From assembly GCA_016649525.1 (NCBI GenBank), contig JAENXM010000064.1, forward strand, positions 1 to 8,667: a DNA stretch of 8,667 bases. The letters are read 5' to 3'. Positions within the stretch are counted from its first letter, which is position 1. Every line of letters begins with the position of its first letter. The notes below the pieces were generated by a model. It was not told where the DNA came from. It was given only the letters and a program-made list of their open reading frames with translations, and searched no databases. This stretch comes from Actinomycetota bacterium. Its GTDB lineage: Bacteria; Actinomycetota; Geothermincolia; Fen-727; Anoxymicrobiaceae. Below, piece by piece: positions 1-7,294 of the stretch. A program made the translations under genes and the position numbers.

Positions 1-1659
1 CCTTCTATATACAATGAACGACTCGTCCTGGAAGTACTTGCTGGTCATCCCAATTGAACGATAAGCAGGTTCATAACCATATATTTGGATTGGTGGCTCT
101 ACATTTGAAAACATTATTATCGTATCCGGTGAATCATTTATGATTTTGTTAATACTGGAGACACTGGTATCCCCACTCAAGTTTGCGTTCTCTTTAGAGA
201 AGACCCAGAAACTTATGTTCTTGTTCCCCCCGTTGTAGTTATGAAAGATATTATGGGAAAAATAAGGCAATATAGATATTGTCCCCGATCCGTTAATAAC
301 AGAAATCTTGCCGGAATCCAAGTGATTTCTCTTAATATAGTCCGCCACAGAACGGGCACCAGAATAGTTATTACGAAAATCGTAAGAAAACGACTTGACT
401 GTCCACCCGACCTGAAAGAGGAGAACCATTATTATGGCTAGAATTGCGGCTCTCTTGAAGTATATGAATTGTCTTGTCTTAGCCTGTTCAATAGTGATAT
501 ATCCGCCCCTAGTTACAAAATAAATCAAAATCGGTAAGAGAACAATAACGCAAACATAAACAGGTATAAACACTAGTTTTAGAGGGGCCCGAGTCAATAG
601 AATGCCCGCAAAAGCATATGCGATTATACATCTCCCACATACGTCAACTGGCAATCGGTGGAAGATATTCATATGCTTCTCATAATTACTGAAACTCAGC
701 CATAGAACGAATATTAATAGAAAGAACAAGATTCCTGCATGGTATGCGGAATAATAGACAATTGAGAAGAACAGCATTATAGACATGGTCGGTAATACAT
801 ACTCAAGTGTCAGTCCCCTTAAGAATATCCAGAGCAGTATTGGTACCAACGCTATCAATGAGTAGAACCACACATTGGTCATAGACTCATTTAGACTCTG
901 GCCAGGAGTAAGTGCTGATCTAATCCATACAGAAGGATTAATGTCTGAAGGTGGCCATAATGTGATGGCGATGAAAATCATCACCAGGAAAAATATTAGA
1001 TAACCAATGATCTGCTTCTTCTTAAGGGTCTTGCTTAATGCCGACCATTTTCTGCTTAGTTCTAGTGCATGAATAAACAAAAAGGATACAGCTATCACTA
1101 TCCCGTGAAGGCTAACATTTGCCAACAGGCATAATAAGACGATGAAAAGGTAGAATCGCTCCGTCTTCTCCTTGTAAATAATAGCAATGAAAAACAGCAG
1201 CAGCGGTATTAGAACGTAACTCCTGGCTACAACTGCAAACTGGTAAAAGAAAAGGAACGAAAAAGGTAACAATACCTTGATGTAGTTCGGAAAAGGTGAG
1301 TGCCATAGGATTAGATACACAGTGCAACTGGCAATTGCCGCAGATATGATACTCATTGTGATATAGGGTAGCCCGAGTTTGGCCGGAATCATGAGGATCA
1401 AATACCATAGAAAAGGGTGCCCCTCGTACCGTAGATATCGAGTGAACAGCTCTACAGGGTTTGCATCTCTCGCTATGAGCCAGGACTGTGCCTCGTCGCG
1501 CCAGGGCTCATGTTTGGAGACAATGATTGTCAAGAGCGCAACATAGCAAATGAGTACGAGGCATTTCCACCAATTTGAACGGATCCACGTTGCTAACCTA
1601 GTAACAATTCCTGTACCGTACCCTGTTCCCAGGCTGATAGCAGGCGACTGACTCTTCAC
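1..1659 (-). CDS. Polytopic membrane protein, GT-C glycosyltransferase-like (partial, runs off left edge)
   Basis: Reading the minus strand from a GTG at 1659 gives 553 codons with no stop up to base 1, so the 3' end lies outside the window. A cytosolic N-terminus (1-30) is followed by a first membrane helix (about 31-48), then an extracytoplasmic loop with HEPWRDEAQSW (50-60) and YEGHPFLWYL (78-87). About ten further hydrophobic segments run to residue 416, and a soluble tail (about 420-553) holds YSGARSVADYI. An acidic pair (D55, E56) just after the first helix is where GT-C enzymes of the PMT/ArnT (GT39-like) group carry their catalytic Asp. Such enzymes transfer sugars from polyprenyl-phosphate carriers outside the membrane. 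Donor and acceptor cannot be named. The first in-frame stop upstream is TGA at about 1727, and GTG is the only usual start after it. GGAGGG at 1672-1677 lies 12 nt away, which is rather long. The gene is far more AT-rich than its neighbours and rich in ATA, AGA, TTA and CTA codons. The tail looks nearly complete. The family call is by motif memory. Confidence 0.82.
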   Translation of the reverse strand, partial: MKSQSPAISLGTGYGTGIVTRLATWIRSNWWKCLVLICYVALLTIIVSKHEPWRDEAQSWLIARDANPVELFTRYLRYEGHPFLWYLILMIPAKLGLPYITMSIISAAIASCTVYLILWHSPFPNYIKVLLPFSFLFFYQFAVVARSYVLIPLLLFFIAIIYKEKTERFYLFIVLLCLLANVSLHGIVIAVSFLFIHALELSRKWSALSKTLKKKQIIGYLIFFLVMIFIAITLWPPSDINPSVWIRSALTPGQSLNESMTNVWFYSLIALVPILLWIFLRGLTLEYVLPTMSIMLFFSIVYYSAYHAGILFFLLIFVLWLSFSNYEKHMNIFHRLPVDVCGRCIIAYAFAGILLTRAPLKLVFIPVYVCVIVLLPILIYFVTRGGYITIEQAKTRQFIYFKRAAILAIIMVLLFQVGWTVKSFSYDFRNNYSGARSVADYIKRNHLDSGKISVINGSGTISILPYFSHNIFHNYNGGNKNISFWVFSKENANLSGDTSVSSINKIINDSPDTIIMFSNVEPPIQIYGYEPAYRSIGMTSKYFQDESFIVYRR

Positions 1660-1709
1660 TATGCCGCTGTTCCCTCCGAATAACTCCCCATGAATGCTGT
1701 CGGATTCAT
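1659..1709 (-). other. Possible leader ORF of 16 codons overlapping the GTG start of the membrane protein
   Basis: ATG at 1709 opens MNPTAFMGSYSEGTAA and ends in TAG, whose G is also the first base of the GTG start at 1659 (TAGTG overlap). Just upstream a five-codon ORF (MTLSF, 1709-1726), preceded by AGAGGAG, ends in TGATG and overlaps this ATG in turn. The arrangement would permit translational coupling into the long gene, whose own ribosome binding site is spaced too far away to be ideal. It could equally be chance, since tiny ORFs are common. No family is recognised. Confidence 0.25.
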
Positions 1710-1804
1710 CAAAATGAAAGCGTCATTGCTCCTCTTTTTAGCGGGTTATCTGTTCCCCCGCAAGCAAAACGGGCAGTTTCCAGCCAGTATTGCCAAACAA
1801 CGGC

Positions 1805-1810
1805 ATAATA
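1805..1810 (-). promoter_or_regulatory. Weak -10-like box upstream of the membrane protein gene
   Basis: In the AT-rich gap after the kinase stop the minus strand has TATTAT, which matches the TATAAT consensus at five of six positions. The hexamer 17 nt upstream (TTAAGT) matches TTGACA at only three. The box lies about 145 nt before the GTG at 1659 and is the best promoter-like signal in the gap. Such boxes occur by chance in AT-rich DNA. Confidence 0.2.
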
Positions 1811-1862
1811 ACATGAATTGAAGCTCTACTTAATCTGGAATTTTAGTACTGAAAGGGAATAC

Positions 1863-4800
1863 CTATTCGATGTTTAAGCGGAAGGCCGAGCCGCCGCCCT
1901 CGCGCGGCTCATACCGGATCATTCCCCCGTGGGCCTTCACGATCTCTCTCGCTATGTAAAGGCCCAGGCCCATGCCGGGCTTGGAGTGATGCTGCGCGTC
2001 CTCGACCTGGTAGAAGCGGTCGAAAATCCTTTCCCTGTGCTCTTCGGGAACGCCCATTCCGTTGTCAAGTACGGATATAACCACTTCCCCGTCCTCCCTC
2101 TCGGCAATCACCTCGACGGGAGCCCCGGGGGGCGAGAACTTGATGGCGTTCTCGAGTAGTATGACCAGCAGCTGGATGAACTTCTCCGGGTCCACCTCAA
2201 CCAGCCCGATCTCACGAGCGACCTCCAGCTTCAACTCGTTTTCCAGGCTCATCTCCTGCATATTCTTGAGCGACATCTTGAGGAGAAGCTCGAGGTCCAG
2301 TTCCTTTTTGTCCACACTGAGGTGTCCATCCTCCACGCGGGTGTAATCAATCAGCTCCTCGACGAAGCCGGTCAGTCGATCCGCCGCGACGTCCATGTCC
2401 TTGAGTATCTCGGATATCTCCTTCTTGGACATCTTGTCCATGTGCGTGATAAGTGTCTTCGCGTATCCACCGACGATGGTTATCGGGTGGCGGAGCTCGT
2501 GCGATGCAACGGCCAGGAACCGCCTCATGCGCTCCGCGTTCTCCCGCAGGTTACGTTCGTAACCCTTCTCCTTAGTGATATCGATGAGGGAGACCACACT
2601 GCTGTCCATCCACGAGAGCCTCCCGAGGTTCACAAGGACGTCGATTGATTTCCCTTTTCTGTCCCTGATGCGGGACTCGAAGATCACCGGCACTTCCAGA
2701 CGGTCATCGACGGCATCTTCGTGATACTTCAAGACATCACCGATATCTTCGTCGAGGAGGAAGTCCTTGAAGCTCTTATGCCACTCGACATCGTCCGCGC
2801 TGTACCCGGTCATCCTCTCGAACTCGTGGTTGAGGAAGGATATCGTGGTGTCACGCTCCAATATGCACATCGCGGTCCCGGTGGACTCGAAGATGGTGCG
2901 GTATTTCTCCTCCGACTCTCGCAGCGCATCCTCGGCAACCTTTCGTTCCGTCACGTCTATGCCGGTGCCGATCACGTACTCAACGGAGCCACCCTCACCG
3001 AGCAGGGCTGTGTTGGACCACTGGATGAGCCGGCGGTCACCGCTCTTGGTCAACCAGTAGTTCTTGTACTCGCTGGCCGGCTGGCCCACCATCATGTCTT
3101 TGAAGACGGCCTTCGCCATAGCGACATCCTCGGGGCTCACGAGCAGGTCCCACACCGGCCTGCCCCTGACCTCTTCAGCGGAATACCCGGTAGTCTCCTC
3201 GCAGGAGCGGTTGAAGAGCACAATCCGGCCCTCCTTCTCCAATACCACAACCAGGGCGGCCACGGTGTCCAGGACCGCCGATATGAAGTCCCGGTCTTTC
3301 TTCTGGATCGCGTCGACCCGCTTCTGCGCCGTTATATCGCGGGCGTAGATGGCGAGCCTGGATACCTTACCCGGCTCATCGAAGACGGGGTAAACGCTGT
3401 TGTCGAAGTATGCGCCTTCACACTCGTCCTCGAAACGGACCGGCCGGCCCGTGCGAAGCACCTGCTCGATCTTTGCCCTTCTTTCTTTCGTCACTTCAGG
3501 AGGCAGCAGCTCGAAGAGGCTGGCGCCGACCAGGTCTTCCGTACTCCCTTTCAACGCCTTTGCGCCCGCGTCGTTCAGCGCGATGATAGTTCCCCTGGTA
3601 TCCACCATGAACGCCGATTCCGGGGGCGCGCTCAACAGGGCCCTTACCGTGTCCTCGCTCTGGCGCAGATGGGCTTCTGCCAGCTTCCTCTCGGTCACGT
3701 CCCTGGCGTTTATGACGATGCCGGGAACCCCGTCACTGTCCACGAAGCTTCCACCTACGGTCTCGAGCATCCGGAAGCCGCCGTCCTTGTGATGGAAACG
3801 GACCTCCGCGAACTGGGCGGCGCCGGGGTCCCTCCTTATCGCTTCCAGCAGGCCCGTGAAAGTGCCAGCATCCTCTTCGTGTATGAACCCGAGGGAATGC
3901 CGGCCTCTCACCTCGGAGCGTTTGTAGCCGAGCACGCGCTCGATCGATGGACTGGCGTAGCGGACGACTCCCTCGGCATCGATGACCGCCATTATGTCGA
4001 GGGCGTTCTCGATGAGTGAGCGGAAATAGCTCTCGCCCGCGCTCAGCGCGTCTTCAGCCTTTTCGCGCTGTCTCTCTTTCACCAGTGACTCGATAGCGAA
4101 CGAGAGGTCTGACGACAGGGATTCAAGGAGCCTGACCTGATTCTCGTCGAAGAAGCGCGGCTCCTCGGAATAGAGGGTGAATGCCCCTACTACGTCTTTC
4201 CCAACCCGCAGGGGAAAGGCGGCGTTCGAGCGAAAGCCGCGCTTGCGGGCTTTTTCTTTCCAGGGCAGTGCCTTCGCGTCGCGCCCGAAATCCTCGCAGA
4301 CGACATACCTGTTTTCGCGCACGGCGGTCCCCGTCGAATCAAATCCTTCCGGTATCTCGAGGATCGAGACACAAACCTCATCGAGGTACCCCGCGTCCTT
4401 CCCCCAGCGGGCGACCGGCTTAACGATATTCGTGTCGGAATCGACGATCCCCACCCATGCCAGGCTGCACAGCCCTTCCTCGACGGAGATCCGGCAGGCC
4501 TCCTCGTAGAGTTCCTGCGGCTCCTTTATCCTAACGATCGCCTCGTTGGTCTTTATAAGGACCGAGTAGAGTCGGTTGAGGCGCGCCACCCCCTCCTCGC
4601 TCTCGGCGTAAGGAGCGACCCGGCGGACGAGGCACAGAATCGCTTTCCCGCGGCTCCAATCGACGACGCTCGCATGTATCTCCACGGGCTCTACCGTCCC
4701 GTCCTTGCGAACCTGGGAGGTCCTCAGGGTAGCCTCCCTGCTCCCGTTCAGCGCCTCCACCGCGAGACGCAGTTCTTCCCGCTGTTCCGCCGGGACGAGC

Positions 4801-5375
4801 TCGTAGAGCCGCATCGCCTCCAGCTCTTCTCTTCCGTATCCGAGAGACCCGCAGGCCGCCCTGTTGGCATAGATGAAGTCCCCTTCGAAATCGTAGACGA
4901 GTATCGAGTCGGTGGCCGAGTCGAGAAGCTTCACCCTATACGCAAGCTCTTCTTCGGCAAGCTTGCGCTCGGTCATGTCGACGTCCACCGAATAGACCTT
5001 CTCGACCTGCCCGTTCTCGAGGACGGGAAACATGACTGAAAGCACCCACCGGCTGCCGCCGCTCGTCTTGACCATACGCTCCCGCGGCTGGCTCGCCTCG
5101 GCGGTCCTCACAACCTCCGCAAGCGCTTTCTCGAATCTGGCGACCTCGGCCCCCGAGAGAAGAAGGTCCTGAACGCGGCTTCCGAGGGCCTCTGGCTCGC
5201 TGTAGCCGTACAGGTGCTCACAACCGGCGTTCCATTGAGATATGACGCCCTTTTCGTCAAGACCCTGGACGGCAACAAGCGGCTCGTGCCCCCCTGGTGT
5301 CTCGAGCTCTGACAGGGCCTGTTTGAGCGACACTACCACGCCGTCGCGGCCGGTAATCTCCTCACGGTCTTCCAT
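1863..5375 (-). CDS. Cytosolic multi-PAS/GAF sensor histidine kinase (orphan)
   Basis: This 1170-residue protein senses a signal, autophosphorylates on histidine and passes the phosphate to a response regulator. Domain order by reading: PAS1 about 28-138, PAS2 about 144-252, GAF about 280-432, PAS3 about 446-564, PAS4 about 573-684, PAS5 about 692-811, PAS6 about 820-935, HisKA about 948-1016, HATPase about 1060-1169. Most PAS units end in the usual linker (DMTERK 133-138, DVTERK 559-564, DVTERK 807-812, DITKEK 932-937). The phospho-acceptor is H959 in ASHELRHP. The ATP site shows the N box LLENAIKFSPPG (N1076), the G1 box DNGMGVP (1104-1110), the F box IFDRFYQ (1117-1123) and the G2 box GMGLGLY (1134-1140), so the kinase core looks intact. 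There are no membrane helices, signal peptide or receiver domain. GAGGGA at 5381-5386, 5 nt before the ATG, supports the start. No response regulator lies in the window. Ligands cannot be inferred, and no haem or flavin motif was recognised with confidence. Confidence 0.95.
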   Translation of the reverse strand: MEDREEITGRDGVVVSLKQALSELETPGGHEPLVAVQGLDEKGVISQWNAGCEHLYGYSEPEALGSRVQDLLLSGAEVARFEKALAEVVRTAEASQPRERMVKTSGGSRWVLSVMFPVLENGQVEKVYSVDVDMTERKLAEEELAYRVKLLDSATDSILVYDFEGDFIYANRAACGSLGYGREELEAMRLYELVPAEQREELRLAVEALNGSREATLRTSQVRKDGTVEPVEIHASVVDWSRGKAILCLVRRVAPYAESEEGVARLNRLYSVLIKTNEAIVRIKEPQELYEEACRISVEEGLCSLAWVGIVDSDTNIVKPVARWGKDAGYLDEVCVSILEIPEGFDSTGTAVRENRYVVCEDFGRDAKALPWKEKARKRGFRSNAAFPLRVGKDVVGAFTLYSEEPRFFDENQVRLLESLSSDLSFAIESLVKERQREKAEDALSAGESYFRSLIENALDIMAVIDAEGVVRYASPSIERVLGYKRSEVRGRHSLGFIHEEDAGTFTGLLEAIRRDPGAAQFAEVRFHHKDGGFRMLETVGGSFVDSDGVPGIVINARDVTERKLAEAHLRQSEDTVRALLSAPPESAFMVDTRGTIIALNDAGAKALKGSTEDLVGASLFELLPPEVTKERRAKIEQVLRTGRPVRFEDECEGAYFDNSVYPVFDEPGKVSRLAIYARDITAQKRVDAIQKKDRDFISAVLDTVAALVVVLEKEGRIVLFNRSCEETTGYSAEEVRGRPVWDLLVSPEDVAMAKAVFKDMMVGQPASEYKNYWLTKSGDRRLIQWSNTALLGEGGSVEYVIGTGIDVTERKVAEDALRESEEKYRTIFESTGTAMCILERDTTISFLNHEFERMTGYSADDVEWHKSFKDFLLDEDIGDVLKYHEDAVDDRLEVPVIFESRIRDRKGKSIDVLVNLGRLSWMDSSVVSLIDITKEKGYERNLRENAERMRRFLAVASHELRHPITIVGGYAKTLITHMDKMSKKEISEILKDMDVAADRLTGFVEELIDYTRVEDGHLSVDKKELDLELLLKMSLKNMQEMSLENELKLEVAREIGLVEVDPEKFIQLLVILLENAIKFSPPGAPVEVIAEREDGEVVISVLDNGMGVPEEHRERIFDRFYQVEDAQHHSKPGMGLGLYIAREIVKAHGGMIRYEPREGGGSAFRLNIE

Positions 5376-5585
5376 GGTCGTCCCTCGGAACCGCTTTAGC
5401 GGGCACTATCGTGCAGGGCGCTGAAATCCCGCCCCACGGATATGCGCGTCTGGATTATCCGGGCATGCGAAACACAACTGCCTGACGTCTAAAAGATGCC
5501 CAAAATCCTTCCGGCTCCCGTTTCTCGCGTTGACTATCCTTTTGAACGAACTATTAATCGGCAATTTGAGAGGAAAACAAAAGAG

Positions 5586-5658
5586 GGCCGGCGCGCGGAT
5601 TCGAACCGCGGACCTGCTCATTATGAGTGAGCCGCTCTACCGACTGAGCTACACCGGC
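5586..5658 (-). tRNA. tRNA with CAT anticodon on a threonine-type body (nominally tRNA-Met)
   Basis: The minus strand folds as a full cloverleaf. The acceptor arm GCCGGTG pairs with CGCCGGC, the D stem is GCTC/GAGC, the anticodon stem GCTCA/TGAGC encloses the loop CTCATAA, and the T stem CGCGG/CCGCG encloses TTCGAAT. The anticodon CAT (plus-strand ATG at 5623-5625) reads AUG. It is not an initiator, because the 1-72 pair is G-C and the anticodon stem lacks the three G-C pairs. The 72-nt body is identical to the tRNA-Thr(CGT) at 7178-7249 except for the middle anticodon base. Position 73 is C, where methionine tRNAs normally have A, and no CCA follows. It begins 65 nt after the radical SAM stop, so it may be co-transcribed with that gene. 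It may be a functional tRNA-Met, a mischarged threonine-like tRNA, or a decaying duplicate. Confidence 0.85.
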
Positions 5659-5660
5659 TT
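5587..5660. repeat. 74-bp direct repeat, copy 1 (tRNA body, left of the radical SAM gene)
   Basis: Matches 7178-7251 in the same orientation with a single mismatch (T at 5624 against C at 7215). Identity covers the 72-nt tRNA body plus two bases of 5' flank and stops abruptly on both sides. Confidence 0.95.
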
Positions 5661-5723
5661 GGACGGAATAGGACAGATCTGGAGAACGGATCTCGATACC
5701 TTTACCACGTTAGTTTACTCGGC

Positions 5724-7025
5724 TCATACAACAAACCAGTTCGCTTTGTCCCTCAGCGATTCGACGAGGTCCCTTAGGTAATCTTCCGAAAGCTCTGGCG
5801 AAAGGTAATAACTTCCATCAAACAAATCGCTTTCATCCTGAAGCTGACCGTCTTTTCGAGCATCCGCGAGAACACTTTGGTGATGTTCCAGCGAAAGGCC
5901 GATATTGACGTTCACTATCTGAGCTTGAGGGAGGCTGCCGAGCAAATCTATGGACTCGGCGATGGTCTCTGGAGACTCCCCAGGCCCCCCCAGAAGCAAG
6001 GAAACCATGAATGGAAGCTCCGCTTTAGAGAGGCTGGTAATGGCCTCTCTTATATGTTCCGTGGAGTAACCTCTTCTCATTCTCTTGAGCATCCACTCGG
6101 ACCCGCTCTCCACGGAAAGGGACGCGGCCGCACATCCCGATTCCTTTAGCAGACGGCAAAAATCCCTGGTCATCCCCAAGGGAGTCAGGCCATCCGCGGT
6201 CCACCGTATCCCGAGTTCTTGCTCTATCAACTCATGACAGATGGCCTCAGCATGGTACTTGGGGAAGTTGAATAGATTGTCGCTGAAATAAAACATGTCC
6301 GCGTTTCCCGCGCTTCTTGCTCTATCGATCTCATTGATTACGCGCTTCGGAGACTTCAACCTGTAGCGAGAGCCTTCCAGTATGTTCTGAGGGCAGTGAG
6401 TACAATGGAAAGAGCAGCCCCTCTTGGTGAATAACGCAGGAGAACCCCCCAGGGTCCTGTATCCATCCAGGTCAAAAAGCTCGAAGGCGGGATATGGAGT
6501 TGCATCAAGATCCTCTATAGGCTCGATTGGAAGCTCGAAAAGCTGCCCGTCTTCGCGGTAAACGCACCCCTGGATTGTGTGAATGTCTCCACCCTCATCA
6601 AGCATATCAAGATACCTCGTAAAGGTGAGCTCACTCTCGCCCCTGAGCGCGAAATCAAGGTCCAGGTACTCCAGCCACTCTCGGCCGAAGTTATTGATGG
6701 CCGGGCCGCCGAGCACTATGGGCGCGGTTGAGATCCGTGTTACTGAGTCCGTAATCTCCTTTACTCCTGGACGTAAGTCCTGATGGTCAGACCACCGGCG
6801 CGCGCGTACGTTCCTGACAGAAATACCTATCGCATCGGGATCAAACCTTTCGACGTGTTCGGTTAGCTCACTGGTCACGTCATCGGCAAGACAGGCATCG
6901 AAGACCTCAACTTCGTGACCGGCTTCCAGTGCCCCGCCAGCTATGTATGCCGGGCCGGATGGAAAAGCGGGTATTGGAGCGGCAAGTGCCTTGATCTTAT
7001 TACTGGAGATCACTAGCACTTTCAT
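5724..7025 (-). CDS. Cobalamin-binding domain radical SAM protein
   Basis: A 433-residue protein when started at the ATG at 7025. The N-terminal 130 or so residues form a Rossmann-like B12-binding domain (MKVLVISSN at the start, then VLGGPAINNFG about 104-114 and LRGESELTF about 127-135). It lacks the DxHxxG motif, as is usual in radical SAM enzymes of this class. The radical SAM domain follows with CSFHCTHC, whose C204, C208 and C211 bind the [4Fe-4S] cluster that cleaves S-adenosylmethionine. Further family landmarks are SLSVESGSE (about 302-310) and LLLGGPGESPET (about 343-354). Relatives methylate unactivated carbons or rearrange natural-product and cofactor intermediates; the substrate here is unknown. 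An in-frame TTG at 7058 would add 11 residues but has no ribosome binding site, whereas the ATG does. No precursor peptide or biosynthetic partner lies beside it: it stands alone between two near-identical tRNA genes. Confidence 0.9.
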   Translation of the reverse strand: MKVLVISSNKIKALAAPIPAFPSGPAYIAGGALEAGHEVEVFDACLADDVTSELTEHVERFDPDAIGISVRNVRARRWSDHQDLRPGVKEITDSVTRISTAPIVLGGPAINNFGREWLEYLDLDFALRGESELTFTRYLDMLDEGGDIHTIQGCVYREDGQLFELPIEPIEDLDATPYPAFELFDLDGYRTLGGSPALFTKRGCSFHCTHCPQNILEGSRYRLKSPKRVINEIDRARSAGNADMFYFSDNLFNFPKYHAEAICHELIEQELGIRWTADGLTPLGMTRDFCRLLKESGCAAASLSVESGSEWMLKRMRRGYSTEHIREAITSLSKAELPFMVSLLLGGPGESPETIAESIDLLGSLPQAQIVNVNIGLSLEHHQSVLADARKDGQLQDESDLFDGSYYLSPELSEDYLRDLVESLRDKANWFVV

Positions 7026-7032
7026 TTCTCCG

Positions 7033-7040
7033 CCTCCCCT
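7033..7040 (-). promoter_or_regulatory. Ribosome binding site that fixes the radical SAM start
   Basis: AGGGGAGG on the minus strand ends 7 nt before the ATG at 7025. This strong, well-spaced site favours that ATG over the in-frame TTG at 7058, where no purine-rich site is seen. Confidence 0.8.
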
Positions 7041-7173
7041 TACCTTTGTCTGTTCCAATTCTACCCATCAATAGACCTATGATAATAGAAAAGCAATACA
7101 AGAACGGAAAATAACGGAAAGCGACTGAACGGCCAAAAAGCGTGAAAAAACAGGCTTTCGCTAACATCGGAAC

Positions 7174-7249
7174 TGGAGCCGGCGCGCGGATTCGAACCGC
7201 GGACCTGCTCATTACGAGTGAGCCGCTCTACCGACTGAGCTACACCGGC
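7174..7249 (-). tRNA. tRNA-Thr (anticodon CGT), CCA encoded
   Basis: Same cloverleaf as the copy at 5586-5658, with anticodon loop CTCGTAA and anticodon CGT (plus-strand ACG at 7214-7216), which reads the threonine codon ACG. The body starts at 7249, the discriminator at 7177 is T on the minus strand, and the CCA end is encoded at 7174-7176. G1-C72, C2-G71 and anticodon bases G35 and U36 agree with known threonine identity elements, so this looks like the normal, ancestral member of the pair. After the CCA the minus strand reaches a run of six T at 7145-7150, which may help end the transcript, although the hairpin before it is weak. Confidence 0.95.
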
Positions 7250-7251
7250 TT
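7178..7251. repeat. 74-bp direct repeat, copy 2 (tRNA body, right of the radical SAM gene)
   Basis: Partner of the repeat at 5587-5660: same orientation, one mismatch at 7215, repeat starts 1591 bp apart. Homologous recombination between the copies would remove the radical SAM gene and leave a single tRNA gene. Confidence 0.95.
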
Positions 7252-7294
7252 CGAAGTGAATCTTACATTGGTCTGGCCCCAAGAGTTTAGCACA

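Noticed and set aside
1112..1408. 98-codon minus-strand ORF
   Set aside because: It is an alternative frame inside the long open membrane-protein gene, whose frame carries the hydrophobic helices and family motifs.
1741..1761. GCGGG...CCCGC inverted repeat between kinase and membrane gene
   Set aside because: A five-pair stem followed on the minus strand by A residues, not T, so it is not a convincing terminator for the kinase.
2721..4019. 432-codon open frame on the plus strand
   Set aside because: It lies wholly antisense to the kinase, whose PAS and GAF domains are clear, and its translation shows no recognisable fold. Long antisense frames are usual opposite GC-rich genes.
5530..5557. 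Plus-strand TTGACT with TATTAA 16 nt downstream
   Set aside because: The -10 match is only four of six, and it would transcribe antisense to the CAT tRNA with no plus-strand gene beyond it. Probably chance.
5586..7251. Integrative element with attL/attR in tRNA genes
   Set aside because: There is no integrase, both repeats are entire tRNA genes instead of a 3' fragment, and the interval holds a single metabolic-type gene.
7061..7282. Minus-strand ORF with GVAQSVERLTRNEQVRGSN
   Set aside because: This is the well-known false protein obtained by translating a tRNA gene. The same applies to the short ORFs starting MSRSAVRIRAPA over both tRNAs.
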